A stretch of DNA of 64,000 nt, from positions 369,765 through 433,764 of the forward strand of contig NW_004450582.1 in assembly GCF_000321225.1 (NCBI RefSeq). The letters are read 5' to 3'. Below are positions 57,545-64,000 of the stretch, in pieces. The stretch comes from Odobenus rosmarus divergens. Its lineage: Eukaryota; Chordata; Mammalia; Carnivora; Odobenidae. Below the pieces are notes generated by a model, which was given only the letters and a program-made list of their open reading frames with translations, did no database searches and was not told where the DNA came from. The number at the start of each line of letters is the position of its first letter. Position 1 is the first letter of the stretch. Both the position numbers and the translations under genes were made by a program.

Positions 57545-57775
57545 AATAACAGCTGAAGTTCACTGAACACTTATCATGTATCAGGCAGTTTTCCACGCCC
57601 GAGTAATTTCCACAACACCCTTGTAACATATGTACAATTACCCCTATTTTACAGATTTTAAATAAAAGCAAAGAGAGGTTGCTTAACTTGTCCAAGGTCA
57701 TACAGCTTGTAAATAGATTTAAATATAGGCTTTCGGGCTCTCGGGCTTCACCACTGTACTGTATCATCTCTTACA
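57545..57775 (-). repeat. MIR
   Basis: Reverse-strand MIR: CACTGAACACTTATCATGTA, ACAATTACCCCTATTTTACA, CTTAACTTGTCCAAGGTCAT and ACAGCTTGTAAATAGATTTA. Confidence 0.9.
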
Positions 57776-60714
57776 GAGTTGTCGTCATCATTATCACCAT
57801 TATTATTGTTTTCTAGTCAAGATCTGGAAGTTATCTGTGCTTGGTTGAAAATTACAAATATTTCAGAGTTAATGTCATCATTAAAAAAGGAAAATTGGGA
57901 ATGAAAGTGATCGTATTTTCTTAGATGCATCTGCTTGATAGCTCTTTCTTTCTACCACACCATGAAGGAATTTATCTGAGCCACAAAGCTAGATAGCTAG
58001 AATAGGGGATGCCTAATATAGGAGGATCAGGAATGAACAGGAGGTAGTCAACATAGACTTGAGAGTAACTCGGAATAGAAAGCTGCAATTTTCTACATCA
58101 GGATAAGCATGCAATGGGGAGATGAGGCTAGACCAGTCTCAGAAGTCAAGATAATATAAATCAGGATGTTACCTTTGATATTTTATAACTTGCTTCCATA
58201 CGATGATCATCTGGAAACAAAGTCAGGATAGCAATATGTATCAAGCTATGTGCTCACTGGTCTAAAATACCCACGCTATACAAGATGCTAGTTCTAGGTC
58301 AACTGCCAAATAGGTAAGGAACTCTTTAGTCTCAGAATTACGATGGCAAGCCAGGCTAAAGCCATAGTGGGTAAAGCAGTTGTATCTTACATAGACCACA
58401 AAATGCGATTATTTACCACCTCATATGACCGCAGAAAAATTTCCAAGAGGTTCCTCCTTCCACTGCCTCCACTGCTTGCCGCCATCACCACAGCATCACT
58501 TCCAGATATTGGGGTCCTTGTGAACCTAAATCATTCCAGATGAAGTCATCTTAAAGGGAAATTTCACCCCACAAGAGTGTTCCTGTATTTTCAGTATATA
58601 ATTAGTACTTAAACTGAAGGGTTTAGAATGGGTGATAGCCATAGAGGAATATGGTCAAATAAATTGCATAAACAGTGTGTTTGTCCTCAATCTAGAAGGC
58701 ACAGTGGAAGCCCCACAAATTTTTAGTTGCATGACAGCTTGAGTTAATTACAGTATGACTTGCTAAAATATCACAAAGTACATCAAGTTTTTCACAGCCC
58801 AAGTTTGGCAGAGTTGCTAGGTTGTCTGAAAGTTCATCTCAACCTAGAATGCCTATATTCTCCTTAGAGTATCCTCAATTTACTGTGAATAGTAGCAGGG
58901 ACTAGAAGACACAGAAACCACATCTGAGGCAGTAATTAGTATATGAGAAGAAAATATGAGAGAAAAACAAAATATGGGAGAAAAAGTTGCCTAGAAAGAA
59001 GCAGGTAACTTCATTTAAAAAAAAAAAAAAATCATTGAGCACCAACTATGTGTGTGGCATCGTACTAGGCATTTCTAAATTTTTTCTGCCTGAGAGATTT
59101 GAGTGTGTGAAAAATTTGTTCACTCCTCTTTATTCTTTGTTTAATGCCCAATTTATTAAACACACAACTCTAACAAGTGCAGTTTCTCTAAATATTTGTA
59201 CACCGTTTAAACAGCTAATAAGCCAAAACTTGTAAATTTAATAAATCAGATCCAACCATTTAAACATTGATTAGAATCTTAGTCAAATTTTTGTAAACAT
59301 TTCAATAAAATCCAATCTAATGAGCCTCACGTATTTTAAAACCAGACAGAAATCCTCACATTGAGTCAAAACATTTTTTAAAAAGGCTTAAAGCTGTGAA
59401 AAAATTATTGATTTAAATTAATATTTCTTTCTATCTTCCTGAGGTTACCTTAATAGTAAGTAATTCCTTTTAAAAAATAGAGGATATTGTCTCAACTCAT
59501 TGAGGTTACAGGGTCTGTGTTGTTGACTATATAAGGCTTGGATGGGGCATGAAAATGAACAGCTCTGTTCTAAACAGAGCCAGTACTTATCAAATTGGCC
59601 AACAATTTACTAATCATGCTTTTCTTGTTTTACATCAATGGAACTTTTTTTTTTAAGTCCAAGTCTTTCAAATAGATGGTAATTTCCTATAACTCAATGC
59701 TTCTCCCTACATTGATGTGCGTTAGCATTATTGGAAACTTGTGTATGCTATTTTATATCCCATTTTAAGCTATAGGATCATTTAGAGATTTTTGTCTCCC
59801 AAGAAATAAGGAACTGAATCTATTTAGTCAGATTTCCTATTAGGACATTTGGCTAATCCTCGGTCCTGCATAAATTATCGGACCCTCTTTTGAACTGATT
59901 ATAATGCATTACCACCTGTGTTGATTAGTACTTTGCATTTTCAGTATGGTTTGATTTACAATTCTTTACATTTAATCTTCTCTACTTAGAAGATAGAGAC
60001 AAATACAAATTGATACTGTATAAATGTGTATACATTCAGTAGAAGGAACAGGGCAGAGATAGCATTATATTTTGCTTTTTTGAATTATAACTCTGTATAA
60101 TTTACTGTATAACTTTTCCTCTTTTGAATTTAGTAGTAAACTCATCGCTTTCATAGGATCAAATGCATTCCAGGTGGATTTAGTAGTAGGTTATATTTCA
60201 AGTATTTGTGGGACACGGTAGGTGTCAATCAAAGAAAGTTTGTCTTGAAAGACACCACCTTAGAAAACCAGAAAACCAAAAATAAAAGAGCTTGAGAGAA
60301 AATGCAGAGTGCAGTACAAGGTGAGCAAAAGGTGAAGTGTTCCAGAAAGGGGTAATTCAACCTGAAAATTACAGAGGCCAAACAACCCCAGTGTAAAAGC
60401 AACAGTAACAGAAATCACTTAGAGAAAGAATATCAGTACTGTACCTTAGTTGGACATTGAGAAGAAGAGAATAAAGAAACAGAAGAGTAAGTCAGGAGCT
60501 GAGACCATGACTTAACAACCCATATCTGGAAGAATTTACCTCACTCTTCATAAGAATGTTCGACGAGACCACATTTATGCTACTTTGCCATCACCAGATT
60601 TATGCAGACCTGGATTACCCCTTAGGTAAACATGCTTATTATTTACCTTTTAACGTAGTTTTCTTAGTCTTCATTAACCCTTAACTTTTGTTTCCATTTA
60701 AGTGATGTCTTCTG
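57776..60714. other. Intergenic, one short MIR-like tail
   Basis: A MIR/L2-like tail (TGAGCACCAACTATGTGTGT) lies at 59034-59075. Otherwise no gene or repeat was recognised. Confidence 0.4.
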
Positions 60715-61010
60715 TCAGGGCACATTACGAAAGGCTTCACAATAGGCATTTAAATTCAGTCTTAAAGAACCGTTGGAAGATGGAAGGAATGTTGATGTTT
60801 TTACAGGCGTCACCCTTAATTTAAGTTCACCAAGCAATTAGCTTCATGATGACTCATCTGGCCAATAGGCAATAGAAAGCCAACAAAGAGCTTCAAAAAA
60901 CATACGGCATAACAAAGTCAAAGTTCAAGATGGACTCAAACTGAACTGTACAGGGTGGACTAGGGAGGGAAAGAGGGGTTGCTGACAGTTCAGTCAGGAG
61001 GCCTTTGGAA

Positions 61011-61358
61011 GAATCACAGACCTGGACCTCGGAAACAAATAATACATTATATATTTAAAAAGAAGAAGAAGATAGTAGGAAGGGAAAAATGAAGGGGGGG
61101 AAATCGGAGGAGGAGACAAACCACGAGAGACTATGGACTCTGAGAAACAAACCGAGGGTTCTAGAGGGGAGGGGGTGGGGGGATGGGTTACCCTGGTGAC
61201 GGGTATTAAGGAGGACACGTTCTGCGTGGAGCACTGGGTGTTATGCGCAAACAATGAATCATGGAACACTACATCAAAAACTAATGATGCAACGTACGGT
61301 GACTAACAAAAAAAAAAAAAAAAAAAAAAAAAGGAATGAAACGCTGAGGAAAAAAAAA
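61011..61358 (+). mobile_element. Young 5'-truncated carnivore L1 with interrupted A-tail
   Basis: The 3' end of L1 (ACCTCGGAAACAAATAATAC, then the 3' UTR GAGAAACAAACCGAGGGTTC ... AATGAATCATGGAACACTAC) is flanked by an exact 13-bp target duplication GAGGCCTTTGGAA at 60998-61010 and 61359-61371. The tail is 25 A, then the 17-base GGAATGAAACGCTGAGG, then 9 A. The pure A-run and exact duplication suggest a recent insertion. Confidence 0.92.
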
Positions 61359-61422
61359 GAGGCCTTTGGAAAAACCAAGGAAAGAGATAAGCACCTACAC
61401 ACCATATGATTGGAGAAGAAAA

Positions 61423-61436
61423 GGGGGGGGGGGGGG
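61423..61436. repeat. Poly-G run
   Basis: Fourteen consecutive G. Either real homopolymer or an assembly-sensitive site. Confidence 0.9.
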
Positions 61437-61699
61437 CAATGGAAAAGATGCAAATTTCACTATGACAGTTAACTAAATGTGAAGAGAACAATGGAGAAGA
61501 GTCAGATGGGACTCTGAAATTTGGGGATTTTTACCCTAAATTACTACAGTTAAATGTAGCAAACAGACCTAGAAAAGAGAGAATAAAAAGAAATGTATGC
61601 TTTCTGATGAATCTTTGAATGTTAGGAACACTGTATTTCGTGGGAAAGCATAGAGTTCCATTCCTGCATCAAAAATTCTTTGAGCTTTAAAGGACAAAA

Positions 61700-62214
61700 A
61701 AGAAAGATAATACTATGGGTTAGTGTGGCAGATGTTGCTTGTTTTCCACCCCAGACCCATATTCCTGCTGCATTCTTGCTAACAGCATATGGGACAGTGA
61801 GGTGCCAAAGCAGAAACGTGCATGTCACAGCTCTTTTTGCATATATGGGTGGCCATTTGACACAGTTCTGGACAATGGGGTATAAAAATGAGTTGATGGA
61901 AGATTTCTGGGCAACTTTTGGCTTTCCTGACAGTCACTCTATTCCTTCCTCTTTATTGCTTCCTTTGTCTTTCTGCCTGGAACACAAATGAGAGCTAAAA
62001 GTGGACCAACTCTCTAAAGCATAGATGATGGAGAAGGTGAAATTGCAAATCTAAAAGTTCCCCGGGCACTGACGAAATTGTGGAGCCACCAGTGGGGAGC
62101 AGATTTGAACAGACTTGAACGTCAACTGTCCAGCTTACTTCTGGACACCTAGTCACTGTGGTTGGGTTACCTCTCATCACTGCAGCTGGGTTTCTGTTAC
62201 ATGCAGTCAAAAAC
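61700..62214. repeat. Ancient interspersed repeat, family uncertain
   Basis: GTGGCCATTTGACACAGTTC, TGGACAATGGGGTATAAAAA, ATTGTGGAGCCACCAG and the end TTTCTGTTACATGCAGTCAA plus CCCTAACTGATA (beyond the SINE, 62441-62452) match a common mammalian repeat that I cannot name with safety. Confidence 0.5.
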
Positions 62215-62226
62215 AATCCCAAACTG

Positions 62227-62436
62227 GGGCTCCTGCCTGGGTGGCTCAGTCAGTTGAGCATGCAACTTGATTTCGGCTCTTGTCATGATCTTGGGGTCCT
62301 GGGATGGAGCCCGGCATTAGGCTCCCTGCTCTGCGGGGAGTCTGCTTGTCTCCCTCTCCCTTTACCCGATGAGCACTACTCATGCTCTCTCTCTCTCTGT
62401 CTCTTTCTCTCAAATAGATAAATCTTTAAAAAAAAA
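62227..62436 (+). mobile_element. CAN-SINE (tRNA-derived)
   Basis: Forward copy with a GGGGCTCCTGCCTGGGTGGC head containing a small insertion and a CT-rich body, ending in an A-run. Target duplication AATCCCAAACTG (62215-62226) and AATCCCTAACTG (62437-62448), 11 of 12. It lies inside the uncertain old repeat. Confidence 0.95.
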
Positions 62437-62452
62437 AATCCCTAACTGATAT

Positions 62453-63509
62453 ACTTGCTTGCAGAAACTTGGGAAATGTTATGATTTCAGCCTCAGCCTG
62501 ATTCGGAGAAGGGAAATTTTGCACTGGTTTATAAGACCCAACATTATGATTTCATTCCTTCTCCCTCCAATACAGGTCCTTCCTGTCACAAAAGAACCCA
62601 TAATCCTCTAACAAGAGAAGCAGGAAGGTAAGGTTTCTAGTGTTTGTGTCTTATTTTCTTTCTGATCTTACCTGAGCTCCAAACTCTACCCTGACTTTTT
62701 GACATAAAGTTAGCATTTCCATTAGAATATTATGATGTATCTACTTTTACATATGGTCAGTGGAGAAGGCTGGGTTCTTATTAGATTGTCATAAAATAAT
62801 ATAGGCAGAAGGATGCAGGGAAATAGCAAAGATATTTTCAAGTAATTAGTTGGAACTACAGACAAATCCAAAAGAAAGCCATTGTGCAAATGTCAGGCCA
62901 TTCAAGGTTATTTCACCTTGAGGAGATAATGTCAGATCCCTGCTTTGGATATAAAGGAAGTTTTGAAAGTCTTTCTGCCAGTCCCAAAAATCCTGTCTGA
63001 AGATCATTCCTGATCTATGAAGTTTCTCTCTTGTCCTCAGGAAGAAAGGGAAAACAAAGATAATATTTACATATATTTTATATAACTATATTTACTCAAA
63101 AATAGTTCTTCAATGTGATATTTACCTTTCCTACTTTGGGGGGGACACAGTTAGCCTTTCCTTTATGAAAACATGGTGGTGATAGGTAATAAGTTTTTTT
63201 TTTATTATCTCAGAGAAATAATCACCCACTTCATCTTGTTTTCCCAATCAAAATATATGTATATATTTAAATATGAACACACAAATTTGTGAAATCCATT
63301 AATTTTGTTTTCTTTGGCTATGAATCCAAAATCTGGTTTCAACCTTGTGCCCCTCAAATAAAAACTCTCCATTTTATAATGACCTTCCAGCCTAATCTTA
63401 TGCTTCTCTCCAAGTGCTGTCAATTCCTCTGTTAGCAGAAAAGTTCACTTAGTAATCTACTATTTTCCAAGGCATCATCTCAAGGGTACTTCTTTCCATT
63501 TCTTTTTCC
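62453..63509. other. Intergenic, nothing assigned
   Basis: No gene or clear repeat recognised. AT-rich near 63060-63110 and 63250-63275. Confidence 0.4.
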
Positions 63510-63925
63510 TTCCTCTCCATGCTTCTAGGAACATGTATTTAGTACTTTCCACACAGCAATCATGGTGTGACACTCGGGAGCAATGTGAGGAAAGGAAAGC
63601 AAGGGAGAGGAAGGAGGAAAAAAATGCAAAGGGTCCAAGATTTCCAAGATCTACTTTGTTCTCAAGTAGCTGACAGTCCACTGGGGGAGCAAGGAAGAAC
63701 GGCTCCATAGCAGTGTGATGTTCTAATTAGAGATTGGACAGGATACTATGGGAGCAGAGAAAGGAGGGCCTAATTTTCAGAGTATGAGCCATAAATTCTG
63801 AGAAAAAGCAGCTGAGTCTTGAGAAGTCGATGTGATTCCAGTAGATTAGGGAAAGGAAGGAAAGCTCTTCCAGACCCATGCAAAGACATCAAGGTATGAG
63901 AAATTCTGGTGGGTTAAAGAAACTG
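63510..63925 (-). repeat. L2 fragment
   Basis: AACATGTATTTAGTACTTTC, TGTTCTCAAGTAGCTGACAG, AAAGGAGGGCCTAATTTTCA and AGGAAAGCTCTTCCAGACCC are collinear with reverse-strand L2. It may run to the window edge. Confidence 0.65.
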
Positions 63926-64000
63926 CATTAGCAGTTGAGGGGTTACAGATTAAAATCTAATGATGAAGGGTTTGTCCCTGCAGACCATGGTAGGACAGTG

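Larger units (their letters stand above)
60715..61540 (-). repeat. L2-like remnant split by an L1 insertion
   Basis: GGCTTCACAATAGGCATTTA, TTCAGTCAGGAGGCCTTTGG (left of the L1) and AGATGGGACTCTGAAATTTG (right of it) resemble a reverse-strand L2-type element with 'caggaggctattgc' and 'gactccaaggttt' parts. Diverged; class moderately sure. Confidence 0.45.

Noticed and set aside
61680..61991. 103-codon open frame near the end of the window
   Set aside because: It lies in an old interspersed repeat.
1..64000. CRISPR array, phage, operon or other prokaryote-type system
   Set aside because: The window is clearly a mammalian gene locus with introns and SINE/LINE repeats; no regularly spaced repeats were found.
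52436..64000. Start of a neighbouring gene such as MGST1
   Set aside because: That gene lies downstream of LMO3 in human as I recall, but no exon of it was recognised within this window.

Overview
This is a stretch of mammalian nuclear genome centred on one protein-coding gene, LMO3 (LIM domain only 3), read left to right on the + strand. Ten full or partial tRNA-derived CAN-SINEs (heads of the form GGGGCGCCTGGGTGGCTCAGT, CT-rich bodies, AAATAAATAAA tails) and two 3' ends of a carnivore-type L1 mark the genome as Carnivora. The SINE sequence resembles the bear/seal/mustelid (arctoid) type rather than the dog SINEC_Cf or the cat type. That species call is from memory of the families and is an inference.

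Layout. Positions 1-2490 are a CpG-richer 5' region with at least two candidate first-exon clusters: a non-coding 5' UTR path (donor at 1042, then a 67-nt exon 1245-1311) and an alternative coding first exon (ATG at 2461, donor after 2485). The three shared coding exons are 6471-6684 (ATG at 6479), 42249-42374 and 52330-52435 (TGA at 52433-52435). They join without a frameshift into a 145-residue, two-LIM-domain protein. Using the 2461 exon adds 11 residues (156 in all). A 3' UTR follows from 52436. The two coding introns are about 35.6 kb and 10.0 kb. The last 8-11 kb is intergenic, and no second protein gene is visible anywhere.

Introns and flanks are AT-rich and hold old MIR, L2 and L1M fragments, younger CAN-SINEs (several with recognisable target-site duplications), microsatellites and a few short tandem duplications. 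One stack (about 21.5-24.3 kb) is an L2/CR1-clade reverse-transcriptase remnant broken by two SINEs and followed by an old L1 ORF2 remnant. Around 29.8-30.5 kb, deep in the large intron, a CpG-rich island-like block carries a candidate 56-nt exon with good splice signals and a dense set of regulatory-looking motifs. Other blocks (3.6, 39.7-40.3 and 56.3-56.6 kb) look like developmental non-coding elements by homeodomain-site density, but conservation cannot be tested here.

No novel multi-gene system, CRISPR array, rRNA or intact tRNA gene is present. The most interesting items are the alternative N-terminus of LMO3, the candidate intronic exon or promoter near 29.86 kb, and a young truncated L1 with an interrupted A-tail at 61.0-61.4 kb.
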